From Phycisphaerales bacterium (GTDB lineage: Bacteria; Planctomycetota; Phycisphaerae; Phycisphaerales; SM1A02): a DNA stretch of 6,610 nt. The stretch covers positions 1-6,610 of the forward strand of contig SKZB01000382.1 of assembly GCA_007127615.1 (NCBI GenBank), written 5' to 3'. The notes under the pieces were generated by a model that saw only the letters and a program-made list of their open reading frames with translations, searched no databases and was not told the origin of the DNA. Below, piece after piece: positions 1-5,363 of the stretch (its first letter is position 1; the number at the start of each line of letters is the position of its first letter). Position numbers and translations under genes: made by a program.

Positions 1-344
1 TCACGGAGAACCGCGCGGACGCGAATCATGTCCTGGGTGGGAATGCCCTCGGTGATTGCGCAGATCACCGTGACGCCCGCATCGGCCGCTTCGAGGATGG
101 CATCGCCGGCGAACGGCGGGGGAACGAAGATCATCGTGGCGTTCGCGCCGGTCGCCTCGACCGCCTCGCGAACGGTGTTGAAGATCGGCAGGCCATTCTC
201 ATCCTCGGTGCCGCCCTTGCCGGGGGTCACGCCGCCGACCATCTTCGTGCCGTAGCCGAGGCAGCCCTTGGTATGAAAAGCGCCGGCCGAACCGGTGATA
301 CCCTGACAGATGACCTTGGTGGAACCGTCAACAAGAATGGCCAT
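1..344 (-). CDS. sucD: Succinyl-CoA ligase (ADP/GDP-forming) alpha subunit, N-terminal part, cut by window edge
   Basis: Succinyl-CoA synthetase alpha subunit, which with SucC interconverts succinyl-CoA and succinate with substrate-level phosphorylation in the TCA cycle (cytoplasm). The first 114 codons are present. The protein opens [19 protein letters not shown], the CoA-binding Rossmann start of the family. It continues with [15 protein letters not shown] (about residues 31-45), [11 protein letters not shown] (about 52-62), [15 protein letters not shown] and ICAITEGIP, all in the family order and spacing. The phosphorylated histidine lies in the missing C-terminal part; the family is usually about 290 residues. 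Start: ATG at 344 with AGGA at 358-355, 10 nt upstream, and the family's usual MxILxD beginning. sucC normally sits directly before sucD, but here the gene upstream is a beta-helix protein. A promoter candidate lies at 438-410, so the gene is probably transcribed separately from that neighbour. Identity is near certain from conserved sequence. Confidence 0.96.
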   Translation of the reverse strand, partial: MAILVDGSTKVICQGITGSAGAFHTKGCLGYGTKMVGGVTPGKGGTEDENGLPIFNTVREAVEATGANATMIFVPPPFAGDAILEAADAGVTVICAITEGIPTQDMIRVRAVLR

Positions 345-409
345 GATGAAAAAATCCTGCTCGCAAGCGTTGGGGGTCTGAACCGGCGGAAAACACCGGG
401 AAGCTGCTC

Positions 410-438
410 AGGATAGCGGTTCCGGCGCCGCGAGACAA
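410..438 (-). promoter_or_regulatory. Candidate sigma-70-type promoter for sucD
   Basis: Read on the minus strand, TTGTCT (438-433, 4/6 to TTGACA) and TATCCT (415-410, 4/6 to TATAAT, with both conserved TA and the final T) are exactly 17 nt apart. Transcription would begin near 403 and give a leader of roughly 60 nt before the sucD ATG at 344. The -10 sits in a CGCTATCCTG context that resembles the -10 candidates before two other genes in this window. The gap 345-508 otherwise holds only short palindromes (CGTCGAACGACG at 477-488) and no convincing terminator for the beta-helix gene. Prediction by eye only. Confidence 0.4.
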
Positions 439-508
439 AGACGTCGGGAGGCGAGAGCGCTCCTGCCGCCACCGCTCGTCGAACGACGTCGATTGATCAG
501 AGCTTGTT

Positions 509-1798
509 TCAAGGGGCATGGCGGCCGAAGATCTGGGCTTCGGGCGTCTGCGGCCGATACTTCCCATCCAGTTTCGGATCAACATCCACTGCTTGCTGGA
601 ACTGAAGCATCCCGGCGGGTGATTCGCTGAGCACCGGATCGGGATCTGTTCCATCCTCGTTCGGCTCCGCCCACCAGAGATTCTCCTCCACCGTCAATCC
701 CCGCGGCGAGCCGTTCGCCCCCACCGCCGTGAGTCGATCCAGTGTGCCCGCCGGCCACGTGATCAGGTTCGAGCCGAACTGGCAGCGATCGATCGATCCG
801 AGCCGCGGGTCGTCGCGCTCATCGGAGACCACGTAGACCCACTTCGTCGGCGCGAGAATCGTGTTCTGCCGGACAATGGCGCGGCTGACGTTGATAAACG
901 CGATGGCCGATTCGCCGCCCTGAATCAGGTTGTGCTGCACCCTCACCTGATCGAGTTCATGCCGCAGCGACCGGCTTCCGGTCGAATCGTCTTCATCCTG
1001 GAGCGCAGGCCGAAAGTCCTCGGGATCGGAAACCCCGCCGAGCGCGAAGGCGGTCAGACCGGCATCACGAATCGTACAGTTTTCGATGCGCACCGCTGTA
1101 CTGCCGGCACGGGCCTGCACGGCGTTGAGCTGGCCGAAACCCGCCCTCCCGATCATCGTGCAATCGGAAATCATCACGCGCTGACACCCGATGATGGCGA
1201 CGGCCGATCCTCCCCACGCTTCGAAGTGCGAATCTTTCACGGCGACATCGGCAACTCCCTTGAGGCGGACGGCGTGCCGTCTTCCCGTCGGGCCGGTGTT
1301 GAGCACCCGAACATTCCGGATGGTGATGTGGCTTTCGAACGGCTCGGCCCCGGCCCGTTCCGGCGCATCATCCACGACTTCGATCCCGCTGACCGTCGCC
1401 CCGGTGATCGTGAGGTCGCGAATTTCGACGTGTTGACAACGTCGCAGGCGAATCCCTTCACGCTGCGCTTCGATCGTCGAGGGGTGACTGCGGCTGAGGC
1501 CGCGAATCGTAATGGGACGATTGGCCGTTCCCTGTAGATCATCGAAATGCGCGGGGCGATGCCGTCCGGGCATCAGAATGATCTGATCGCCGGGCCGGAG
1601 ACGATCGGCCAGATCCGCCCAGTGGTCGCCGGGGCTGATCAGATGCTGGATGCCCTGGGCATCCGCGGCGGGCGCCATCGACGCAAGCACGAAGAGAAAC
1701 ATCATCACGACCATCACGACAAAATCCGCGCGGCACCGCGGCCGGGCCGTTCGCCGGAATCTTCGCAGGCCGCCCGATTCTGTTGGGAGATTTCTCAT
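509..1798 (-). CDS. Secreted right-handed parallel beta-helix repeat protein
   Basis: Predicted exported protein of 429 residues with a pectate-lyase-like beta-helix fold. Residues 1-24 are a long Arg-rich n-region. Residues 25-44 are hydrophobic (DFVVMVVMMFLFVLAS), with likely cleavage after ADA (about 45-47). The N-terminal cap, about 52-110, has GDHWADLADRLRPGDQIILM and GTANRPITIRGL, like the opening of polysaccharide-lyase-family-6-type and other beta-helix proteins. From about 112 to 375 come coil-like repeats such as GIRLRRCQHVEIRDLTI, AVRLKGVADVAVKDSHF, AVAIIGCQRVMISDCTM and AVRIENCTIRDAG. A linker rich in Asp/Ser at about 256-280 interrupts the helix. The tail VDPKLDGKYRPQTPEAQIFG is typical of such proteins. 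No catalytic residues can be assigned, so it may be a lyase, epimerase or non-enzymatic binding protein. Start chosen at ATG 1798: GAGAGG lies just upstream (a short 2-nt spacer) and a signal peptide follows; an in-frame start at 1936 would overlap manA. Confidence 0.85.
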   Translation of the reverse strand: MRNLPTESGGLRRFRRTARPRCRADFVVMVVMMFLFVLASMAPAADAQGIQHLISPGDHWADLADRLRPGDQIILMPGRHRPAHFDDLQGTANRPITIRGLSRSHPSTIEAQREGIRLRRCQHVEIRDLTITGATVSGIEVVDDAPERAGAEPFESHITIRNVRVLNTGPTGRRHAVRLKGVADVAVKDSHFEAWGGSAVAIIGCQRVMISDCTMIGRAGFGQLNAVQARAGSTAVRIENCTIRDAGLTAFALGGVSDPEDFRPALQDEDDSTGSRSLRHELDQVRVQHNLIQGGESAIAFINVSRAIVRQNTILAPTKWVYVVSDERDDPRLGSIDRCQFGSNLITWPAGTLDRLTAVGANGSPRGLTVEENLWWAEPNEDGTDPDPVLSESPAGMLQFQQAVDVDPKLDGKYRPQTPEAQIFGRHAP

Positions 1799-1856
1799 GC
1801 CCTCTCTTTCAACGCGTCCACTCCGGATGATCGATTTCGGTCCCATCGGGCGATCG

Positions 1857-2870
1857 CTACGCCAACGCGCCTTCCACCGGCGAGGGAAGAGAGACCCGCA
1901 GCAGTTCCAGCCCCGTGCCGCTGCGCGCAGACGCATCGGTCAGACCGGCGGGAATCAACCACGTCTGACCGCGTTCCATGGCATTCATCGGCTCTTCGGC
2001 GACCTCGATTCGACCCGATCCGGAAAGGATCATCCAGACTTCCGGCATACCGGACGTCACAATCTCCAGTTCGCCCGCCGGATCCAGTTCGATCCGCTCG
2101 ATGCCGAAGTACGGCGTGCGGACCAGTTCGTACGTCCGGGTCGACCCCACCTCGATCGGCGGGGGCAACGGCGGCGCGGCCTCCATCCCTTCCACGCCGA
2201 AGCGAATGCACTCGATCGCCTCTTCCAGATGCATCTCCCGGCCGCTGCGACCCCAGTCATCGATCCGAAACGTCGTATCGCTGGGCGTCTGCACCTCCGC
2301 GACCAGGACGCCCGCGCCGAGCGCGTGGACCGTCCCGCTGGGCAGATAGTGGCACGCCCCGGGGAGGGCGGGGACGACCAGGAGATCCTCGCGGAGCGCC
2401 GGCGTACCGGCGTGGGCCCGAAGATCCGCCTCGGTCACGCCCGGCCGGAGCCCCTTGTAGATGACCGCCCCCGGCTCGGCGTCGATCACGACCCACGCTT
2501 CGGATTTCAGGTGCGCTTCGGGATGCGCGCGGACGTACTCCGCATCGGGATGGACCTGGACCGATAGGTTCTCCCGGGCATCGAGATACTTGATGAGCAG
2601 CGGGAAGCCGCCCTCTCCGGTGAGTCCGGCCGAGCCCATCAGCCACTCTCGCTGCTCGTGAAGAATCTCCCGCAGGGTTCGCCCGCGCCAGGGACCGTTC
2701 GCGATCTTCGACCGCCCCTCGGGAATTGCGGCGGGCAGATCCGCCAGTTCCCATGATTCACCGATCCGCACCCCTTCGGGCAGAGTTTTCCCCAGCCGCT
2801 CGGCAAGCCGCCGGCCGCCCCAGACTTTTTCCCGAAAAATCGGCTGGAAAAGAAGCGGTGGGTAGATCAT
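1857..2870 (-). CDS. manA: Mannose-6-phosphate isomerase, class I (cupin, zinc-dependent)
   Basis: Interconverts fructose 6-phosphate and mannose 6-phosphate in the cytoplasm, feeding GDP-mannose and surface polysaccharide synthesis or allowing mannose use. The 337-residue protein is the short bacterial form. It opens PPLLFQPIFREKVWGGRRLAE, followed by IGESWELAD (about 36-44). Metal-ligand motifs of the family are all present: SVQVHPD (Gln105, His107), KSEAW (Glu124) and SGTVHALG (His182). PSDTTFRIDDWGR carries the catalytic Arg202. The C-terminal part (about 245-330) is a second cupin-like barrel with ILSGSGRIEV. Start taken at ATG 2870 because the family begins MxYPLxFxP; ATG 2885 and GTG 2897 are in-frame alternatives adding 5 or 9 residues. 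No Shine-Dalgarno is evident at any of them. Its stop is 58 bp before the beta-helix gene, so the two may share a transcript. The upstream region is full of palindromes. Confidence 0.94.
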   Translation of the reverse strand: MIYPPLLFQPIFREKVWGGRRLAERLGKTLPEGVRIGESWELADLPAAIPEGRSKIANGPWRGRTLREILHEQREWLMGSAGLTGEGGFPLLIKYLDARENLSVQVHPDAEYVRAHPEAHLKSEAWVVIDAEPGAVIYKGLRPGVTEADLRAHAGTPALREDLLVVPALPGACHYLPSGTVHALGAGVLVAEVQTPSDTTFRIDDWGRSGREMHLEEAIECIRFGVEGMEAAPPLPPPIEVGSTRTYELVRTPYFGIERIELDPAGELEIVTSGMPEVWMILSGSGRIEVAEEPMNAMERGQTWLIPAGLTDASARSGTGLELLRVSLPSPVEGALA

Positions 2871-2894
2871 GGTTGACCGAAGCATATCGAAAGT

Positions 2895-2914
2895 CACAGA
2901 TCCCGCGATCTGTG
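2895..2914. repeat. Perfect inverted repeat, 8-bp arms, upstream of manA
   Basis: CACAGATC (2895-2902) and GATCTGTG (2907-2914) are exact reverse complements around a 4-nt loop CCGC. The repeat lies 25 bp upstream of the manA ATG at 2870 and overlaps the alternative GTG start at 2897. Such a site can be an operator for a dimeric regulator or a hairpin in the manA leader; the sequence does not tell which. Confidence 0.6.
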
Positions 2915-2990
2915 CGGCGGCGCGCCGCCGGGCTAGAATGGCTGCGGGCGGCGCCCGCGTCGGGTGGCATATCGGCCGATCGCGGCCGCG
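2915..2990. repeat. Cluster of perfect GC-rich palindromes in the divergent intergenic region
   Basis: Directly after the inverted repeat at 2895-2914 come CGGCGGCGCGCCGCCG (2915-2930, a perfect 16-bp palindrome), GCGGGC-ggc-GCCCGC (2944-2958), ATCGGCCGAT (2971-2980) and CGCGGCCGCG (2981-2990). In GC-rich DNA short palindromes arise by chance, but five perfect ones in about 95 bp between two divergent genes is dense. They could form alternate structures in the leaders of manA (minus) or of the secreted-protein gene (plus), or serve as protein binding sites. Confidence 0.5.
2934..2939 (+). promoter_or_regulatory. Candidate -10 element for the small secreted-protein gene
   Basis: TAGAAT matches the -10 consensus at 5 of 6 positions and stands in a GGCTAGAATGG context, close to GGCTACACTGG before the lipoprotein gene. 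No convincing -35 lies 16-18 nt upstream (TGTGCG at 2911-2916). If used, the leader would be about 80 nt and would contain three of the palindromes and the 9-bp repeats. Confidence 0.3.
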
Positions 2991-2992
2991 GC

Positions 2993-2997
2993 AGGAG
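2993..2997 (+). promoter_or_regulatory. Shine-Dalgarno AGGAG displaced 28 nt from the start codon
   Basis: AGGAG is the only good ribosome binding sequence before the gene starting at 3026, but 28 nt separate it from the ATG. Normal spacing is about 5-10 nt. The extra distance is made of the 9-bp repeats that follow. No in-frame start lies closer, since TGA occurs in frame at 2999-3001. With one repeat copy the spacing would be 10 nt. Confidence 0.5.
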
Positions 2998-2999
2998 TT

Positions 3000-3026
3000 G
3001 AAGCATCAGAAGCATCAGAAGCATCA
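3000..3026 (+). repeat. Three tandem copies of the 9-bp unit GAAGCATCA
   Basis: Exact copies at 3000-3008, 3009-3017 and 3018-3026; the last A is the first base of the ATG at 3026. The unit sits between AGGAG and the start codon of the secreted-protein gene. Because it is non-coding on the gene's strand, gain or loss of a copy changes the ribosome-binding spacing by 9 nt without altering the protein. Confidence 0.9.
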
Positions 3027-3508
3027 TGCGCATTCCCACGTTGATCATGACCGGTTCCGCCCTTCTCGTTTTCGCGGTTCGTTCCGCATCCGCGCAGACC
3101 GTTCTTGATATGCCCGCACCCCCACCGGCGGAGATCGCCGCGCCGGAGACGGGGATCGCGGCAGATTCAACGCGGGATCGACCCGCCGGGGACCGATTCG
3201 CGCCGCGCGGCGAGCTGTCCGGGACGTTTTCGCTCGGCGAGCTTGCCCTCGGCCGCTACGCCCGCGCCCGAACCGCGCCGCGGCCCCATCTTCGCCCCAC
3301 CGCCGCCCCCGCCTCGGTCCGGACCGGTCTCCACTGGCCGGAGTACCACTGGACCGGACACGCCTGGGGCTGGCCCTCCGGCTATTGGACCGGTGGATCG
3401 TGGTTCGGCTACTCCACGCTCGGCGGGCCGAGGAGCTGGACCTTCACGACCAGCTTCTGCCCCAAGTCGGTGAAGCCCAAATCGGGCGCGACCGGCAGCG
3501 GTCATTGA
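3026..3508 (+). CDS. Small secreted protein with tryptophan-periodic segment, function unknown
   Basis: A 160-residue protein that I do not recognise. Residues 1-23 form a signal peptide (MRIPTLIMTGSALLVFAVRSASA, given in part: basic Arg2, hydrophobic core, AxA-type cleavage before Gln24). Residues 28-100 are low-complexity, rich in Pro, Ala and Arg, and probably disordered. Residues 103-129 contain Trp at 104, 109, 114, 116, 121 and 126 with Tyr and Gly between them, in rough five-residue steps (HWPEY, HWTGH, YWTGG, SWFGY). A single Cys145 lies near a Lys-rich, Gly/Ser tail. The aromatic repeat suggests a surface or carbohydrate-contacting role, but this is inference. Start: ATG 3026 is the first ATG after an in-frame stop and gives a clean signal peptide; the ribosome binding site is badly spaced (see 2993-2997). 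It runs divergently from manA, and a hairpin follows its stop by 5 nt. Antisense and other-frame ORFs here are long because of GC bias, but none has a signal peptide. Confidence 0.7.
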   Translation: MRIPTLIMTGSALLVFAVRSASAQTVLDMPAPPPAEIAAPETGIAADSTRDRPAGDRFAPRGELSGTFSLGELALGRYARARTAPRPHLRPTAAPASVRTGLHWPEYHWTGHAWGWPSGYWTGGSWFGYSTLGGPRSWTFTTSFCPKSVKPKSGATGSGH

Positions 3509-3513
3509 CCCGC

Positions 3514-3540
3514 CGTCGGTAGCGCTTCGCGCTGCCGACG
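3514..3540 (+). terminator. Strong hairpin just after the secreted-protein gene
   Basis: CGTCGGTAGCGC (3514-3525) pairs with GCGCTGCCGACG (3529-3540) across a TTC loop: 12 pairs, one of them G-U. It begins 5 nt after the TGA at 3506-3508. No T-run follows directly; the nearest is TTTT at 3561-3564. It may act as a transcript-end or mRNA-protecting hairpin rather than a classic intrinsic terminator, or be part of the adjacent repeat cluster. Confidence 0.5.
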
Positions 3541-3566
3541 ATGGCGCCGGTGGGCAGTGGTTTTCC

Positions 3567-3737
3567 GTCGTTCCCGAACGTCGTCCCCGCGGAGGCGGGG
3601 ACCCATTGGGCGCGCGGGACGGTTTCTTCGCGGAAGTGGATTACCGCCTCCGCGGGAATGACGGGGGGTAGAGGGGCGAAGCGACGGAGCGACGAAGGGG
3701 TGGCGTGACGGAGAGCGAACGACTGCTCGGGAATGAC
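3567..3737. repeat. Nested inverted-repeat (REP-cluster-like) intergenic element
   Basis: This non-coding stretch fills most of the 370-bp gap between the secreted-protein and lipoprotein genes. An outer arm beginning GTCGTTCCCGAAC (3567) is matched in inverted orientation by a segment ending in TCGGGAATGAC (3727-3737); allowing one gap, most of about 20 positions agree. Inside lies a stronger inverted pair (3580-3662). The 13-mer CGGGAATGACGGG occurs twice, at 3653-3665 and 3728-3740. Between the inner and outer right arms, 3663-3716 is purine-rich with a doubled AGCGACG. Translations of this segment on the minus strand look like the spurious peptides often annotated from dispersed repeats, so no gene is called here. 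Confidence 0.7.
3580..3662. repeat. REPIN-like doublet: two inverted 26-bp arms around a 31-nt loop
   Basis: The left arm (3580-3605) and the right arm (3637-3662) are inverted copies of one sequence, GTC(A/G)T(C/T)CCCGCGGAGGCGG followed by a variable end. Pairing the two gives a long hairpin with an uninterrupted 13-bp core. The left arm is itself a perfect small hairpin: GTCCCCGC (3583-3590), loop GGAG, GCGGGGAC (3595-3602). Short imperfect palindromes in inverted pairs are the hallmark of REP/REPIN elements, which in other bacteria are mobilised by RAYT transposases of the Y1/IS200-like type; no such transposase is in this window. A diverged copy of the loop and one arm recurs at the right edge of the window in the opposite orientation. 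Confidence 0.8.
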
Positions 3738-3847
3738 GGGAGAAGTAACGCGGGATTTGCACCCGGGCTGAACCTCGACCCCGCTCCATCCACCTTTCAC
3801 GGATTCCTGAAGCGCCTCTTCACAAGTGCCGTCCGGGACCAACCGGC

Positions 3848-3853
3848 TACACT
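3848..3853 (+). promoter_or_regulatory. Candidate -10 element for the lipoprotein gene
   Basis: TACACT (4/6 to TATAAT) lies in a GGCTACACTGG context. With a start near 3860 it would give a leader of about 20 nt holding the ribosome binding site at 3869-3873. The best -35-like hexamer, TTCACA at 3819-3824 (5/6), is 23 nt away, which is too far for standard spacing. Weak call. Confidence 0.3.
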
Positions 3854-3868
3854 GGGAGCAGATTCCCC

Positions 3869-3873
3869 GGAGG
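3869..3873 (+). promoter_or_regulatory. Ribosome binding site deciding the GTG start of the lipoprotein gene
   Basis: GGAGG is followed by a 5-nt spacer TCCCC and GTG at 3879-3881. This is the best Shine-Dalgarno in the window. It selects the GTG at 3879 over the upstream in-frame GTG at 3705 and the internal ATG at 3909, neither of which has one. Confidence 0.8.
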
Positions 3874-3878
3874 TCCCC

Positions 3879-5357
3879 GTGTCGACACCGAAGCTCTTCT
3901 CACTTGTCATGCTGGTGACAACTGTCCGCCGGCGACTCCTGATCGTCGGATGTCTCTGTCTTTGTCCGCTTCTCTCCTGTTCTCAATCGGAGGTCGGTGC
4001 CGGCGGTGATCTGACGGTCGAATCGGAAGAGGAACTGCGGCAGGAGATCGAGGCCATCATCAATGCCGCACTGCCGGAGGGTGAAAACGGCGGGCCGGAA
4101 TTTCTGGAGGCGCTCGAGATTCTCGGTGAAATCATCGGTGAGAACCGTTACACCGTTGATTTCACTTTCCTCTTCCTGCCCGAGGACGCGCTTCCGGATT
4201 ACGCCGACGCCGCGACGATGACGCGCACTCGGCATGCGTTCGAAGAGGCGATGGAACAGGGCGTGATGGCGATGATTCGCGATGCGGTCCGGCGCCCTCG
4301 TCTGCAGATGAGCCGGCTGATCTTCGGAGAGGACGGTTTCCCGGAGTCCCACGACATCCGCCGTGTTGCGAGTCTCCTGACGGCGCACGCCCGGAAAGCG
4401 GCCGGCGATTCGGATTTCGACGGGATGCTGAACTCTTTCCGCGACGCGCTGCACCTTTCCCGGCACCTCGAACGATTGCCGATCCTGCTCTGGAAGGTGA
4501 CGGGACAAGCGATTCATATCGAAGTGCTGCAGGAATTCATGCACCTCAGCCGTGAGCACACTCTTCCCGAATCCGTCCTGACAGAGATGCTTGCGCTGGT
4601 CGAGCCGCCGACAACTCTGCCCGACGAGACGGACGCGCTGATCGCCGTCGAAGCGAAGCTGCTTCAGAAACTGCTTCGGCCTTACTTTGACGAACGGGGC
4701 ATGACCGTCAGGGAACGTAGAGCGGAGCTCTTCTCACAGGCGAACGCGCTGCGATGGCAGCTTTCGCTCACTCTTCAGAACTTCGACGAGCGCTATCCCG
4801 AAGTGCCGGATGAGCCGGGATCACGCCACCTGCGAAATTTTTCCGATTGGGACGATGTTCGCCGCGAACTCGAACGCGCGAATGAAACCGTCCGCGAATG
4901 GTATGCTTTGCCCTTCGCAGAGCGCCGGCAACTCACGCCGCTGGACGATCTCGACGTCAGACTGAGACCGATGACGCTCGAAATGATGATCCTCGCTTAC
5001 GCGGACGTACTCTTTTCGTATCGAAACACCCTCGAAATCACGAACGTTCGTTTTGCCGGTACGCAGCTCGCGCTGGCCATCGAACTGCATCGACATCGGA
5101 ACGGTGTGTATCCAAACTCGCTCGATGAGCTGGTGCCGGGTGAATTGGAGACGTTGCCGCGCGATACGATCAATGAGATGAACTTCGGCTATCGCCGAAC
5201 CTCGAATGACGGGGGTGATCCGGACTATATCCTCTACAGCGCCGGCGATAACGGCATTGATGACGGTGGCACGCCGTGCGGCCGGTTCGGTACGGCCTGG
5301 GCCGGCGATGACCCGGATCAACCGTGTGACTACGTCATTCCAATCGACCGGCGGTAG
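3879..5357 (+). CDS. Predicted lipoprotein with GspG-like C-terminal segment, function unknown
   Basis: A 492-residue protein starting at GTG 3879. The N-terminus has Arg17-Arg19, then a hydrophobic stretch LLIVGCLCLCPLLSC with a lipobox (L-L-S-C) at Cys34. It should therefore be exported and lipid-anchored. Residues about 45-385 are mainly charged, likely helical sequence without a motif I recognise. Residues about 391-492 (RFAGTQLALAIELHRHRNGVYP, in part, then SLDELVPGELETLPRD and YILYSAGDNGIDDGG) resemble the C-terminal part of type II secretion major pseudopilins. That part has the family's GxYPxxLxxL element and a Gly/Asp-rich stretch, which in GspG lies near a calcium site. Cys467 and Cys483 in the tail could form a disulfide. 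The protein lacks the pseudopilin prepilin N-terminus, so it is not a pilin itself. Similar architecture is, as I recall, frequent in planctomycetes. The gene stands alone on its strand and converges on the transporter gene 6 bp beyond its TAG. Confidence 0.88.
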   Translation: MSTPKLFSLVMLVTTVRRRLLIVGCLCLCPLLSCSQSEVGAGGDLTVESEEELRQEIEAIINAALPEGENGGPEFLEALEILGEIIGENRYTVDFTFLFLPEDALPDYADAATMTRTRHAFEEAMEQGVMAMIRDAVRRPRLQMSRLIFGEDGFPESHDIRRVASLLTAHARKAAGDSDFDGMLNSFRDALHLSRHLERLPILLWKVTGQAIHIEVLQEFMHLSREHTLPESVLTEMLALVEPPTTLPDETDALIAVEAKLLQKLLRPYFDERGMTVRERRAELFSQANALRWQLSLTLQNFDERYPEVPDEPGSRHLRNFSDWDDVRRELERANETVREWYALPFAERRQLTPLDDLDVRLRPMTLEMMILAYADVLFSYRNTLEITNVRFAGTQLALAIELHRHRNGVYPNSLDELVPGELETLPRDTINEMNFGYRRTSNDGGDPDYILYSAGDNGIDDGGTPCGRFGTAWAGDDPDQPCDYVIPIDRR

Positions 5358-5363
5358 TCGCCC

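Noticed and set aside
932..1537. Plus-strand ORF of 201 codons
   Set aside because: It lies wholly antisense to the beta-helix gene, whose repeat structure and signal peptide make the minus frame the real one.
1799..1936. Upstream extension of the beta-helix gene to 1936
   Set aside because: It would overlap manA by about 80 bp and put 46 Arg/Trp-rich residues before the signal peptide.
1547..2567. Two long plus-strand ORFs of 305 codons each (1547-2464 and 1650-2567)
   Set aside because: They are antisense to manA and the beta-helix gene, have Arg/Pro-rich low-complexity translations, no family signature and no ribosome binding site. They are GC-bias shadows.
3000..3026. CRISPR-like or satellite array
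   Set aside because: There are only three contiguous 9-bp units with no spacers; this is a short tandem repeat.
3105..3505. Alternative ORFs overlapping the small secreted protein on both strands
   Set aside because: Their translations are Pro/Arg/Gly runs without a signal peptide or start site; the frame from 3026 has a clear signal peptide.
3444..3842. Minus-strand ORFs over the repeat element (translations such as HSRGGGNPLPRR)
   Set aside because: This is the kind of peptide commonly produced by translating dispersed palindromic repeats. The DNA is explained by inverted arms, not by coding.
3705..3878. Upstream extension of the lipoprotein gene to GTG 3705
   Set aside because: The extra 58 codons cover repeat DNA and would bury the signal peptide; GGAGG with 5-nt spacing fixes the start at 3879.
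5358..5363. Bidirectional terminator between the convergent lipoprotein and transporter genes
   Set aside because: Only 6 bp separate the stop codons and no hairpin with a T-run is visible around them.
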